This document shows positions 1-8,358 of a DNA stretch of 22,483 bases, one piece after another (position 1 is the stretch's first letter; the number at the start of each line of letters is the position of its first letter). The position numbers and the translations under genes are program-made. The notes under the pieces are model-generated. The model had not been told where the DNA came from. It was given only the letters and a program-made list of their open reading frames with translations, and made no database searches. The stretch is from contig CAZQDA010000044.1 in the NCBI GenBank assembly GCA_964592155.1, positions 1 through 22,483 on the forward strand, written 5' to 3'. The DNA is from Christensenella sp964592155 (lineage in GTDB: Bacteria; Bacillota; Clostridia; Christensenellales; Christensenellaceae).

Positions 1-576
1 ATCAAGCCCTTCCCTGTCAATCAGCCGCTTGCTAATGAACTGGAAGCCGCGGTTATGCTCAAAATGGAGGATAATATCACCACAGACCACATTATGCCCT
101 CCAACGCGAAACTGCTGCCCTATCGCTCCAACATTCCTTATCTGGCAGATTTCTGCCTCACGCCGGTGGATGAGACCTTCCCTGCGCGCGCAAAAGAGGC
201 GGGCAAATCCATATTGGTGGCCGGGCAGAATTACGGGCAGGGTTCGTCGAGGGAGCACGCGGCGCTGGCGCCGCTGTATCTGGGGGTGAAGGCGGTTATC
301 GCAAAGAGCTTTGCGCGTATTCATATGGCAAACCTGATCAACAACGGCATTCTGCCGCTCACATTTGTAAACGAAGCGGATTACGATAAAATCGATCAGG
401 GCGATGTGCTTAGAATTGATCACGTACTGGAAAACGTGGGACAAAAAGACCGTTTTAGCGTAACGGATGAGACAAAAGGCATGAGCTTTGAGGTAGAGCT
501 TGACATTTCTCCCCGCCTGCGCAAGATGCTGCTTGCGGGCGGTTTGCTCAATGATACGAAGAATGCAAATCAGTAA
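1..576 (+). CDS. Aconitate hydratase, C-terminal part (5' end outside window)
   Basis: The reading frame is open from base 1 and gives the last 191 residues of an aconitase-family protein. Aconitase interconverts citrate and isocitrate in the cytoplasm and uses a [4Fe-4S] cluster; the cluster cysteines lie in the missing N-terminal part. Visible here is the C-terminal swivel domain: the DNITTDHIMP segment near base 70, the GQNYGQGSSREHAALAP substrate-binding segment (bases 226-276) and AVIAKSFARIHMANLINNGILPL (in two pieces, bases 289-360). The wording of these motifs resembles the shorter bacterial (Aquifex-type) aconitases common in Clostridia more than the long AcnA. Homoaconitase or isopropylmalate isomerase large-subunit relatives are less likely because the swivel domain is fused. 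The stop is followed by a hairpin, so it is probably the last gene of its unit. Confidence 0.88.
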   Translation: MKPFPVNQPLANELEAAVMLKMEDNITTDHIMPSNAKLLPYRSNIPYLADFCLTPVDETFPARAKEAGKSILVAGQNYGQGSSREHAALAPLYLGVKAVIAKSFARIHMANLINNGILPLTFVNEADYDKIDQGDVLRIDHVLENVGQKDRFSVTDETKGMSFEVELDISPRLRKMLLAGGLLNDTKNANQ

Positions 577-592
577 TAGGAAAGAATGCTGT

Positions 593-628
593 AGGCGCGC
601 GGGTATCCCGCGGGCCTGCTCGCTTTTG
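593..628 (+). terminator. Probable intrinsic terminator after aconitase
   Basis: A GC-rich inverted repeat pairs 593-603 with 607-617 (10 pairs, one G-G mismatch, loop TAT). It is followed shortly by CGCTTTT. The stem is strong but the T tract is short, so termination may be partial. It lies just before the fabH promoter. Confidence 0.55.
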
Positions 629-629
629 A

Positions 630-658
630 TTGACATTTACAGCAGATTAGAATATTAT
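630..658 (+). promoter_or_regulatory. Sigma-A promoter of the fab-acc operon
   Basis: TTGACA (630-635) and TATTAT (653-658) are separated by exactly 17 bases, giving a predicted start near 665 and a leader of about 45 bases before fabH. The -35 is perfect and the -10 has one mismatch. I saw no clear palindromic FabT or FapR operator around it, so the control of the operon cannot be read from the sequence. Confidence 0.8.
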
Positions 659-710
659 TATACTGTCTAAATTTTGACTTTGCCGGGAAGGCAGGGTATT
701 TGGAGGAATT

Positions 711-1661
711 ATGAGTATGCGCATCCTGGGGACAGGCAGCTATCTGCCCGAAAAAGTGATGACCAACGAAGACTTTGAAAAAATTATAGATACGTCAGAT
801 GAATGGATCACAAAACGCACGGGCATTAAGAGGCGGCATTACGTGGAAAACGGAATGTGGAACAAAGATATGTGCGTGATTGCGGCGCAGCAGGCGATGG
901 ACGAGGCGGGAATCACAAAGGACGACCTCGGCGGCATAGTCGTCGCGTCTGTGACCAATGAAATGGGCGTGCCTTCCGTGGCCAGCCAGATTCAGCGAGA
1001 ACTTGAAATTCCGGAAGCAATCTGCTTTGACGTCAATTCCGCGTGTACGGGTTTCCTATTTGCGTTAAAGGCTGTGCAGGGTCTGCTAAAGCCGGGCGGA
1101 AAGCCGTTTCTGGTTTGCGGCTCGGAGACGCTGTCGCGTTTTATGAATATGGAAGACCGTGCAAGCTGCGTGCTGTTTGGTGACGGCGCGGGCGCGGTGA
1201 TTGTAGAGCATGGGGATAACCTGAAATATTTTGAGGTGTATTCCAGGCCCGATCTGGAGCATACCATCGAGATTAACGGCATGAATACGCTGGTGGACGG
1301 GGTGCTGCAGCCCTCCTATGCGTCGCTAAAGGGCAGGGAAGTTTATGTGTTTGCGACAAGGGAGGCGGAGCGTGTGATTAATGTTGCGCTCGAAGAGGTA
1401 CACAAAACGCCGGAAGAGATCGACTGGTTCTTATTGCACCAGTCCAATTACCGCATCACCAAAACGATTGCGCAAAGGCTCAAGATGCCGATGGATAAGT
1501 TTTATTCCAACATTGACGACACATCCAATACGTCGGCGGCAAGCATTCCGATCGCGCTTGACCAGATGAACAAAAAGGGAATGCTCAAAAAAGGAGAAAC
1601 GCTCGTGATCGCAGGCTTCGGCGGAGGACTTTCGTCCGGCTGTGCGGTTTACGAGTGGTAA
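711..1661 (+). CDS. fabH: 3-oxoacyl-ACP synthase III (FabH)
   Basis: Initiating condensing enzyme of type II fatty-acid synthesis: it joins an acyl-CoA primer (acetyl-CoA or a branched acyl-CoA) to malonyl-ACP. The protein has 316 residues, the usual FabH length. The catalytic triad is complete: Cys112 in SACTGF, His243 in LLHQSNYRI and Asn273 in SNTSAASIP, at almost the same numbers as in E. coli FabH. The start is set by GGAGG at 702-706, four bases before ATG 711; a second ATG two codons later is possible. It is the first gene of the fab-acc operon, directly behind the promoter. Primer preference cannot be told from sequence. Confidence 0.96.
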   Translation: MSMRILGTGSYLPEKVMTNEDFEKIIDTSDEWITKRTGIKRRHYVENGMWNKDMCVIAAQQAMDEAGITKDDLGGIVVASVTNEMGVPSVASQIQRELEIPEAICFDVNSACTGFLFALKAVQGLLKPGGKPFLVCGSETLSRFMNMEDRASCVLFGDGAGAVIVEHGDNLKYFEVYSRPDLEHTIEINGMNTLVDGVLQPSYASLKGREVYVFATREAERVINVALEEVHKTPEEIDWFLLHQSNYRITKTIAQRLKMPMDKFYSNIDDTSNTSAASIPIALDQMNKKGMLKKGETLVIAGFGGGLSSGCAVYEW

Positions 1662-1721
1662 TCAGCGAAAAACGCAACTATTACGCGTTTGAATAATTAA
1701 TTTTCTTTGGAGGAAAAAATA

Positions 1722-1940
1722 ATGGTTTATGAAAAAATAGCGGAAATTATCAGCGACAAAATGGACATCGATGTAGATGATATCACAATGGACTCCACTT
1801 TTGAGAGCCTCAAAATCGACTCTCTGGATATGGTGGAAATCGTGATGGATATCGAAGAGGAATTCGACGTATCCGTAGAAGAAGCGGAAAACCTGAAGAG
1901 CGTTGCCGATCTCGTAAAATATATTGAAGACAACAAATAA
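1722..1940 (+). CDS. acpP: Acyl carrier protein
   Basis: A small acidic carrier of 72 residues that holds growing acyl chains on phosphopantetheine during fatty-acid synthesis. The attachment serine is Ser34 in KIDSLDMVE, and helix II and the acidic C-terminal half look normal. A longer frame beginning with TTG at 1707 is possible, but GGAGG (1709-1713) would then lie inside the gene. With ATG 1722 that site sits eight bases upstream and the length fits the family. It lies between fabH and fabD; the 121-base spacer that follows has two hairpins and lacks the enoyl reductase gene often found at this position. Confidence 0.95.
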   Translation: MVYEKIAEIISDKMDIDVDDITMDSTFESLKIDSLDMVEIVMDIEEEFDVSVEEAENLKSVADLVKYIEDNK

Positions 1941-1954
1941 AAAATCATTTTAAG

Positions 1955-2032
1955 CCGGTCTGCACACGTGTGTGGCCGGGGGTTTTACAATAAAAACATG
2001 GAGCGGCGGGCGCAGAATGTTTCATTTTGCGC
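1955..2032 (+). other. Two hairpins in the acpP-fabD spacer
   Basis: The 121 bases between acpP and fabD contain two potential RNA hairpins. The first (1955-1979) has CCGG/CCGG outer pairs around a CACACGTGTG palindrome and is followed by GGGGTTTT. The second (2010-2032) pairs GCGCAGAAT with ATTTTGCGC (nine pairs, one G-U) around a five-base loop. Neither has a full T tract, so they may act as a weak attenuator or a processing/stability element. That role is inference. Confidence 0.35.
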
Positions 2033-2061
2033 TCTCGCGCATTTGTTTGGAGGAATCGAAA

Positions 2062-2997
2062 TTGAGTAAGCTTGCAGTGCTTTTTGCAGGGCAGGGCGCG
2101 CAAAAAACCGGCATGGGAAAAAGCCTTTCCGACAACGTGCCGGCAGCCAGAGAGGTATTCTTAAAAGCAGAGCAAATCCGTCCGGGAATTTGCGACCTGT
2201 GCTTTTTGGGAGCTCAGGAAGAACTGAATCAGACGATTAACACGCAGCCCACTGTTTTCACGGTGGACGTTGCTGCATATGAGGCTTTAAAATCTGCGGG
2301 GATCGCTCCAGGCGCCGCCGTAGGATTCTCTTTGGGAGAATATGCGGCAATCGCTGCCGCGCAGGCGTTGTCATTTGAGGATGCACTGCGGCTTGTGTTA
2401 AAACGCGCCCAGTGGATGCAGGAAGCCGCGGAGCAAAAGGATGGAGCCATGGCGGCCGTGATCGGAAAGAGCACGGACGAGGTGGAAAAACTTACGCAGC
2501 AGTTTGCAGGCGACGGTGTGCTGCTCGCCGTGAACTATAATTGCCCAGGGCAGACGGTCGTGGCGGGAGATGCGGACCGGCTGGAAGCGATGATGGCCTA
2601 TTGCAAGGAAAATAAGATAAGGTGCATGAAGCTCCCTGTCAATGGGGCGTTTCATTCGGCGCACATGCAGCAGGCGGCGCAAAATATTCACGAAGAGATC
2701 AAAGATATGAATTTTTCAGAGCCTGCGTTTCCCCTGTATGCAAACCGCAGCGGAAAACCATACGAAATGGAAACGATGAAAACGGTAATGGCGGAGCAGA
2801 CGAGCAGTCCTGTGTTGTTTGAGCAAATTATCCGCTCGATGATCGCAGACGGTTACGATACCTTTGTGGAGGTCGGCCCCGGCAAGACGCTCACAGGCTT
2901 TGTAGGAAGAATCGACAAAGCGGTAAGCACATATAATATCAACGATTTTGAATCCTTTGAAGCAACGGTAAGCGCGCTCAAAGAGCTTGGATTCTGA
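2062..2997 (+). CDS. fabD: Malonyl-CoA:ACP transacylase (FabD)
   Basis: Transfers malonyl from malonyl-CoA to ACP, supplying FabH and FabF. The protein has 311 residues, as is normal. The N-terminal LFAGQGAQ motif, the nucleophile Ser90 in GFSLGEY and the catalytic His198 in GAFHSAHM are all present. The start is a TTG at 2062, chosen because GGAGG at 2049-2053 lies at normal spacing and the next residues (SKLAVLFAGQG) match the family. A longer frame from a GTG at 1972 would run through the spacer hairpins and add a non-family extension. Phe instead of His before the nucleophile serine is acceptable, since other Firmicutes FabD proteins also lack this His. Confidence 0.94.
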   Translation: MSKLAVLFAGQGAQKTGMGKSLSDNVPAAREVFLKAEQIRPGICDLCFLGAQEELNQTINTQPTVFTVDVAAYEALKSAGIAPGAAVGFSLGEYAAIAAAQALSFEDALRLVLKRAQWMQEAAEQKDGAMAAVIGKSTDEVEKLTQQFAGDGVLLAVNYNCPGQTVVAGDADRLEAMMAYCKENKIRCMKLPVNGAFHSAHMQQAAQNIHEEIKDMNFSEPAFPLYANRSGKPYEMETMKTVMAEQTSSPVLFEQIIRSMIADGYDTFVEVGPGKTLTGFVGRIDKAVSTYNINDFESFEATVSALKELGF

Positions 2998-3019
2998 TCA
3001 GAGGTTTTTGGAGGGAATT

Positions 3020-3754
3020 ATGGCAAAAACAGCATTGATCACGGGAGCGTCCCGTGGAATTGGCAGGGAGCTTGCTTTGCGCCTTGCAGACGAAGGAAAT
3101 AATATTGTTGTCAACTATCTGTTTGAAGAAGAGGATTATGCGGGCACGGTTGCGGAGATTGAGAAAAAAGGCGTGAAAGCCGTTGCAATCAAGGCGGATG
3201 CCAGCAAATTCGATCAGGTGGAAGCGATGATGAAGCAGACGGTGGAAATTTTTGGTTCCATCGATATTCTCGTCAATAATGCGGGCATTACGCGCGACGG
3301 ACTTTTGGCGCGTATGAAGGAAGAAGATTTTGACGCGGTGATCAATGTCAATCTAAAAAGCGTATTTAACTGCTGCCGTCATGCGGTTCCTTATATGATG
3401 AAGCAGAGAAGCGGCAGGATTATTAATATGGCTTCTGTGGTTGGCCTGTGCGGCCAGGCAGGGCAGACCAATTATTCCGCGTCCAAGGCGGGAATGATTG
3501 GTTTTACAAAATCCCTCGCAAGGGAAATCGGTTCGCGTGGCATCACGGTAAACGCGGTTGCGCCCGGCTTTGTGGAAACGGTCATGACAGACGAGATGCC
3601 TGCAAAGGCGCGGGAAGAAATTCTGGGCAGTATTCCATTAAAGCGCGGCGGCACGGTGGACGACATCGCGGACGCGGTTGCATTTTTGGCGAGCGACGCG
3701 TCTTCGTATATCACAGGGCATGTGCTTTCCGTCAATGGCGGCATGTATATGTAA
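3020..3754 (+). CDS. fabG: 3-oxoacyl-ACP reductase (FabG)
   Basis: NADPH-dependent short-chain dehydrogenase that reduces 3-ketoacyl-ACP to 3-hydroxyacyl-ACP. The protein has 244 residues. It carries the Rossmann motif TGASRGIG at the N-terminus, NNAGITRD, and the catalytic set Ser139, Tyr152 and Lys156 (NYSASK), one position off E. coli FabG. The start ATG 3020 follows a GGAGGGAATT ribosome site; an upstream in-frame extension into the end of fabD is not needed. It begins 22 bases after fabD in the same operon. The many SDR paralogues make the symbol depend partly on context, which here is decisive. Confidence 0.95.
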   Translation: MAKTALITGASRGIGRELALRLADEGNNIVVNYLFEEEDYAGTVAEIEKKGVKAVAIKADASKFDQVEAMMKQTVEIFGSIDILVNNAGITRDGLLARMKEEDFDAVINVNLKSVFNCCRHAVPYMMKQRSGRIINMASVVGLCGQAGQTNYSASKAGMIGFTKSLAREIGSRGITVNAVAPGFVETVMTDEMPAKAREEILGSIPLKRGGTVDDIADAVAFLASDASSYITGHVLSVNGGMYM

Positions 3755-3856
3755 ATAGTGCCGCATACGGCGTTAAAAAAGACTGGTTTGCGTTTATAGA
3801 TATCAGCAGAATAAGCGCAGGAAACGGATTTTAAGTTTGGAAGGAACTGACGATTT

Positions 3857-5107
3857 ATGAGCAGAAGAGTAGTTGTAACGGGCCTTGGGATTCTTTCGCC
3901 AAACGGAAACAGCGTGAAAGAAGCGTGGGAAAATACGAAAAACGGCGTGAATGGCATTGGTCCGCTGACAAAAGCGGGAGCGGAAGGTCTTCCCGTCCAC
4001 TTTGCGGGTCAGCTCAAAAACCTTGATGTGCTCGATTATCTGGATAAAAAAGAAGCGCGGCGGCTTGACGAATATGCGCAGTACGGCGTAATTGCGGGCG
4101 ATCAGGCGATGAAAGACGCAGGCTTTGAAATGGGCGGGGAGCTTCCTTACGACAGGTTCCGGTTCGGCGTGAGTGTGGGCAGCGGCATCGGCGGGCTCGA
4201 TACGATGGAAACGGAAGTGACCAAGCTCAATGAGAAGGGCTTTCGGCGTGTGAATCCGCTTTTGATCCCCATGATGATTGGCAATATGGCATCTGGTCAG
4301 CTTGCTATTAAGCATAAATTAAACGGATACAATACGACGGTGACAACCGCGTGTGCGTCAGGCTCTCACTCCATCGGCGACGCGTTTCGCCTGATCAAGG
4401 ATGGATATATGGACGCCATGCTGGCGGGCGGCGCGGAATCTCCCATCAAAATGCTTGCGATTTCAGGATTTTTGGGGCTGCATGCCGTGACCACGGTAGA
4501 CCGGCTCGAAAGAGCTTCCATTCCGTTTGACATGGAACGCAGCGGGTTTGTCATTGCGGAGGGTGCGGGCGTACTCGTGCTGGAAGAATATGAAATGGCA
4601 AAAAAACGCGGCGCGCATATTTATGCGGAAATCGCGGGATACGGCGCGACGGGCGACGCGTATCATATGACTGCGCCGGAACCATCGGGCGCGGCGGTGG
4701 CGCGTGCAATGCAGCTTGCGGCACAGGAAGCCGGAGTTGCTCCGGAGGAAATTTCGTATATCAACGCGCACGGGACTTCGACTGACCTCAACGATAAGAT
4801 AGAGACACAGGCGATTAAAAACGCGTTTGGGGATGCGGCTTATAAGATTGCGATTTCTTCCACCAAATCAATGACAGGTCACGCGCTGGGCGCGGCGGGC
4901 GGCATTGAGGCGGTGTACTCAGTGATGAGTATTGCGGATGGGTTTATTCCGCCCACCATCAATTATCAGGTTGCAGATCCGGAATGCGACCTTGACTATG
5001 TGCCAAACGCGGGACGAAAAGCGGATGTGCGCGTAGCGCTGTCCAATTCGCTTGCATTCGGAGGGCACGACGCGAGCATTTTATTTAAAAAGGTTGATGA
5101 TCAATAA
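3857..5107 (+). CDS. fabF: 3-oxoacyl-ACP synthase II (FabF)
   Basis: Elongating condensing enzyme that adds two carbons from malonyl-ACP to acyl-ACP. The protein has 416 residues, typical of KAS II. The Cys-His-His triad is intact: Cys166 in TTACASGS, His305 in NAHGTS and His342 in MTGHALGAAGG. The N-terminus RRVVVTGLGILSPNG is family-like and supports ATG 3857, preceded by a GGAAGGA site at rather long spacing. The 102-base gap after fabG holds only a small GCCG-CATA-CGGC hairpin. FabF rather than FabB is assigned because Firmicutes normally carry one FabF in this operon position. Confidence 0.95.
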   Translation: MSRRVVVTGLGILSPNGNSVKEAWENTKNGVNGIGPLTKAGAEGLPVHFAGQLKNLDVLDYLDKKEARRLDEYAQYGVIAGDQAMKDAGFEMGGELPYDRFRFGVSVGSGIGGLDTMETEVTKLNEKGFRRVNPLLIPMMIGNMASGQLAIKHKLNGYNTTVTTACASGSHSIGDAFRLIKDGYMDAMLAGGAESPIKMLAISGFLGLHAVTTVDRLERASIPFDMERSGFVIAEGAGVLVLEEYEMAKKRGAHIYAEIAGYGATGDAYHMTAPEPSGAAVARAMQLAAQEAGVAPEEISYINAHGTSTDLNDKIETQAIKNAFGDAAYKIAISSTKSMTGHALGAAGGIEAVYSVMSIADGFIPPTINYQVADPECDLDYVPNAGRKADVRVALSNSLAFGGHDASILFKKVDDQ

Positions 5108-5138
5108 ATTTGTCAGATTGGAAAAGGAGTAAACGACA

Positions 5139-5603
5139 GTGGATTTAAAATCAGTACTGGAACTCCTCAAGGCTGTGGACAACACAGGCTGGAGTAAATT
5201 TGAAATGAACGAAGGCGATTTCAGCCTGAAGCTGGAACGCAATACAGGGAAAGAAGAGCCGGTTTATTTCGCGGCTCCGGCAGCGGCCCCCGCATTTATG
5301 CCTGCGGCAGCGGCACCTATGGCAGCGCCCGCAGCGGCTCCGGCGGCAGAGCAAGCTCCCGCACAGCAGGAAAGCCGTGGCAAAGAGGTTACTTCTCCGC
5401 TGGTGGGCGTGTTCCATAAGCTCACGGGCGGCAAGGACGTGAAAATCGGCGATAAGCTCAAAAAGGGTGATATCATCTGTATGATTGAAGCGATGAAGCT
5501 GATGAACGAAATTACTATGCCGGAGGATGGCGAAATCACATGGGTTGCCTGCGAAGAGGGCGACAGCGTGGAATATGGCCAGCTTCTGTTCAATTACGTA
5601 TAA
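5139..5603 (+). CDS. accB: Biotin carboxyl carrier protein of acetyl-CoA carboxylase
   Basis: Carries biotin between the biotin carboxylase (AccC) and the carboxyltransferase (AccA/AccD) for malonyl-CoA synthesis. The protein has 154 residues in three parts: a short N-terminal helical segment (about 1-45), an Ala/Pro/Met-rich flexible linker (about 46-78) and the biotinyl domain. Lys120 in the EAMKLMNEI motif is the biotinylated residue. It begins with GTG at 5139 after AAGGAG at normal spacing; no ATG gives a sensible start. It lies between fabF and fabZ, the usual order in streptococcal and clostridial fab clusters. Confidence 0.95.
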   Translation: MDLKSVLELLKAVDNTGWSKFEMNEGDFSLKLERNTGKEEPVYFAAPAAAPAFMPAAAAPMAAPAAAPAAEQAPAQQESRGKEVTSPLVGVFHKLTGGKDVKIGDKLKKGDIICMIEAMKLMNEITMPEDGEITWVACEEGDSVEYGQLLFNYV

Positions 5604-5613
5604 GGAGAAAACG

Positions 5614-6045
5614 ATGATCGATCAGGAAGGTATTAAGAAGATTATTCCGCACCGCGATCCGTTTTTGTTTCTGGATGAAGTTCTGGAGTGCGAGGTGGGC
5701 AGGCGCACCAAAGCGCTGTGGCGTATCCGTGAGGATCTATTCTGTTTCAAAGGGCATTTTCCGGGGAATCCGATTCTGCCGGGCGTACTGATCACAGAAG
5801 CGCTTGCGCAGGCGGGCGCGGTCGCGATTTTGCAGGATGAAAAATACAAAGGCCGTCTGGCGGTGTTCGGCGGAATCGACAAAGTGCGGTTTCGCGGTAT
5901 GGTGAAGCCGGGGGATGATATGATTCTGGAAACGGAAATCCTGCGCCTGTCCTCCATGGGAGGCAAAGGAAAAGTAAAGGCAACGGTAGCGGATCAGGTT
6001 GTGTGCGAAGGAGAAATTCTGTTTGTGCTTGTCAAGCAGGACTAA
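5614..6045 (+). CDS. fabZ: 3-hydroxyacyl-ACP dehydratase (FabZ)
   Basis: Removes water from 3-hydroxyacyl-ACP to give trans-2-enoyl-ACP. The protein has 143 residues with the hot-dog fold signature: the IIPHRDPFLFLD start, His48 in GHFPGNPILPG and Glu62 in ITEALAQ form the active site. ATG 5614 follows AAGGAG from the end of accB; a longer frame back into accB is rejected because it would overlap by about 75 bases and add non-family sequence. Whether it also isomerises to make unsaturated chains (as FabN does) cannot be told; no fabM is present in this cluster. Confidence 0.95.
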   Translation: MIDQEGIKKIIPHRDPFLFLDEVLECEVGRRTKALWRIREDLFCFKGHFPGNPILPGVLITEALAQAGAVAILQDEKYKGRLAVFGGIDKVRFRGMVKPGDDMILETEILRLSSMGGKGKVKATVADQVVCEGEILFVLVKQD

Positions 6046-6087
6046 GCCGCGACGCGCCTTGCATGGTATTGAGGAGAGAAAAATAGG

Positions 6088-7437
6088 ATGATAAAAAAGG
6101 TTCTAATTGCGAACCGCGGTGAAATTGCCGTCCGCGTGATACGTGCGTGCCGCGAGATGGGGATTGAAACCGTTGCGGTTTATTCGACAATCGACGCAAA
6201 CGCGCTGCATACGCAGCTTGCGGACGAAGCTTTCTGCATCGGTCCGCCGCCGCCCAAGGACAGCTATTTAAGCGCATACAATCTGCTGTCGGCGGCGAGT
6301 ATCTCAGGTGCGGATGCAATTCATCCGGGTTATGGATTTTTATCGGAAAATTCCAAGTTTGTACGGATGTGCAACAAAAGCAATGTTATTTTCATCGGGC
6401 CGGATGCGGAAGCCATGGAAAAAATGGGTGATAAGCTCATGGCCAGAAGGATTATGACACAGGCGGACGTGCCGATTATTCCAGGCTCGCTAGAAGCGCT
6501 CAAAAACGCCAAAGAAGCGAAAAAGATTGCCAAGAAGGTCGGATATCCCGTGATGATCAAGGCCGCGAACGGTGGCGGCGGGCGCGGAATCCGTAAGGTG
6601 GACAGAGAAGAGGACCTAGAAGACGCGTTTGACGCGGCCTATAAGGAAGCTCTGGGCGCGTTTGGCGACGGCACGCTTTACATGGAAAAATGTATCATGG
6701 ACGCGCGGCATATTGAAGTGCAAATCATGTGCGATAATCATGGAAATGCCGTTTATCTTTACGAGCGCGAGTGTTCTTTGCAGCGCAGAAACCAGAAGCT
6801 GATGGAAGAAGCGCCCAGTATTGCGTTCGGACCGGAAAAGCGCAGGGAAATCGGTGAGGCTGCCGTGCGCGCCGCAAAAGCGTCCGGCTATAAAAACGCC
6901 GGCACCATTGAGTTTTTATATGATGAAAAGTCGGGCGAATATTATTTCATGGAGCTTAATGCGCGTGTGCAGGTGGAGCATCCCGTGACTGAGATGGTCA
7001 CAGGAATTGACATTGTGCGCGAGCAGATACTGGTCGCCAACGGAGCAAGGCTTTCGTTTGAGCAAAAAGATATCCCGCTGATGGGGCACGCGATTGAATG
7101 CCGCATCAATGCGGAAGACCCTGAGAAAAACTTTATGCCGTCTATCGGAATGATTGATGCGCTGCACCTGCCGGGCGGGCCGGGCGTGCGGTTTGATACG
7201 GCGATGTATACAGGATATCAGATTCCGCCCACCTATGACAGCATGATCGGCAAGCTGATCGCCCACGCGCCCACGCGTGAACTTGCAATGGCAAAGATGA
7301 GGGCGGCGCTCACCGAGCTGATTGTGGACGGAGTGGAAACCAACGCGGATTTCCAGCTCGATCTGTTAAATCATGAAGATGTGATCGCGGGAAAACTGGA
7401 TACGGGTCTCGTGGGACGCATCATGGAGGGAAAATAA
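6088..7437 (+). CDS. accC: Biotin carboxylase subunit of acetyl-CoA carboxylase
   Basis: ATP-grasp enzyme that carboxylates the biotin on AccB using bicarbonate. The protein has 449 residues, the full family length. The N-terminal KVLIANRGEIAVRVIRA, the glycine-rich ATP loop at residues 162-167 (GGGGRG) and the catalytic stretch NARVQVEHPVTE, with Arg293 and Glu297, are all present. The length excludes a fused pyruvate or propionyl-CoA carboxylase. GAGGAG precedes ATG 6088. It is separated from accD by only three bases, so the two are probably translationally linked. Confidence 0.96.
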   Translation: MIKKVLIANRGEIAVRVIRACREMGIETVAVYSTIDANALHTQLADEAFCIGPPPPKDSYLSAYNLLSAASISGADAIHPGYGFLSENSKFVRMCNKSNVIFIGPDAEAMEKMGDKLMARRIMTQADVPIIPGSLEALKNAKEAKKIAKKVGYPVMIKAANGGGGRGIRKVDREEDLEDAFDAAYKEALGAFGDGTLYMEKCIMDARHIEVQIMCDNHGNAVYLYERECSLQRRNQKLMEEAPSIAFGPEKRREIGEAAVRAAKASGYKNAGTIEFLYDEKSGEYYFMELNARVQVEHPVTEMVTGIDIVREQILVANGARLSFEQKDIPLMGHAIECRINAEDPEKNFMPSIGMIDALHLPGGPGVRFDTAMYTGYQIPPTYDSMIGKLIAHAPTRELAMAKMRAALTELIVDGVETNADFQLDLLNHEDVIAGKLDTGLVGRIMEGK

Positions 7438-7440
7438 TCA

Positions 7441-8358
7441 ATGGGCTTATTTTCTAAAAAACGCAAAGATATTACAATGCGCGTATACCGCACCAATCAG
7501 CAAACGCAGGCTTCCTTTGAGCCGGAGGCTGAGCTAAGCGCCAATCTGCCGGTTGCGCACGACGAAGAGCAGGTTGAGGGCATGTGGGAAAAGTGTCCCG
7601 GGTGCGGCATGGTCATTTATACGGACGACCTGTTTGCCAACCTCAATGTGTGTACCAATTGCGGCTACCACTTCCGGCTTTCCGCGCGCCAGAGAATTCT
7701 TTATACGGCAGACGAGGGAAGCTTTGAGGAGATCAATGCGGATATCATAGGCACAAATCCGCTCGCGTTTCCGGGGTATGAACAAAAGGTGGAGAAGATA
7801 CGCGCCTACACCAACGAAAAAGAAGCGATCGTCACAGGGCAATGTACCATTGGGGGTGCTGGAGCGATGGTCGCGGTGATGGATGGATTTTTCATGATGG
7901 GCTCTATGGGCGCGGCAGTGGGTGAAAAATTTACGCTGGCAGCGGAGCGGGCAATCGAAAAGAAGCTGCCGTTTATCGCATTTACCGTGTCCGGCGGCGC
8001 GCGAATGCAGGAGGGGCTTATATCCCTGATGCAGATGAGCAAGACGGCTGCGGTGCTGGCAAAGCTGGACGAGGCGGGGCTTCCGTTTTTCGTGGTGCTC
8101 ACAGACCCGACGACAGGCGGCGTGACGGCAAGCTTTGCGATGCTGGGGGATGTAACGATCTCAGAGCCAAACGCGACAATCGGGTTTGCGGGACGGCGCG
8201 TGATCGAGCAGACGATCAAGCAGGCGTTGCCGCCCACGTTCCAGACGGCGGAATTTCAGCTTGAAAAGGGTTTTGTGGATATGATTATTCCGCGCAGCGA
8301 GCTGAAAGGCACGCTTGCGAATCTTTTAAAATTACACGAAGGAGGAAGCGCGAAATGA
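7441..8358 (+). CDS. accD: Acetyl-CoA carboxylase carboxyltransferase beta subunit
   Basis: Forms the carboxyltransferase with AccA and moves the carboxyl group from biotin to acetyl-CoA. The protein has 305 residues. The N-terminal zinc ribbon has Cys52, Cys55, Cys71 and Cys74 (CPGC...CTNC), followed by the crotonase-like domain with SGGARMQEG and DPTTGGVTASFA. Its ribosome site GGAGG lies in the last codons of accC. The stop overlaps the accA start by four bases (ATGA), as expected for subunits made in equal amounts. Confidence 0.96.
   Translation: MGLFSKKRKDITMRVYRTNQQTQASFEPEAELSANLPVAHDEEQVEGMWEKCPGCGMVIYTDDLFANLNVCTNCGYHFRLSARQRILYTADEGSFEEINADIIGTNPLAFPGYEQKVEKIRAYTNEKEAIVTGQCTIGGAGAMVAVMDGFFMMGSMGAAVGEKFTLAAERAIEKKLPFIAFTVSGGARMQEGLISLMQMSKTAAVLAKLDEAGLPFFVVLTDPTTGGVTASFAMLGDVTISEPNATIGFAGRRVIEQTIKQALPPTFQTAEFQLEKGFVDMIIPRSELKGTLANLLKLHEGGSAK

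Noticed and set aside
577..710. FabT or FapR operator before fabH
   Set aside because: I looked for a TTTGA/TCAAA-type palindrome or a long FapR palindrome and found only a lone TTTTGAC near 672. That is not enough to call.
1972..2061. N-terminal extension of FabD from GTG 1972
   Set aside because: The added residues do not resemble FabD and lie in the hairpin-rich spacer. TTG 2062 has GGAGG at proper spacing and the family N-terminus.
2323..2337. FabD nucleophile motif GFSLG instead of GHSLG as a possible inactive or altered enzyme
   Set aside because: The nucleophile Ser90 and catalytic His198 are present, and a non-His residue at this position is known in Firmicutes FabD proteins such as the streptococcal GLSLG form.
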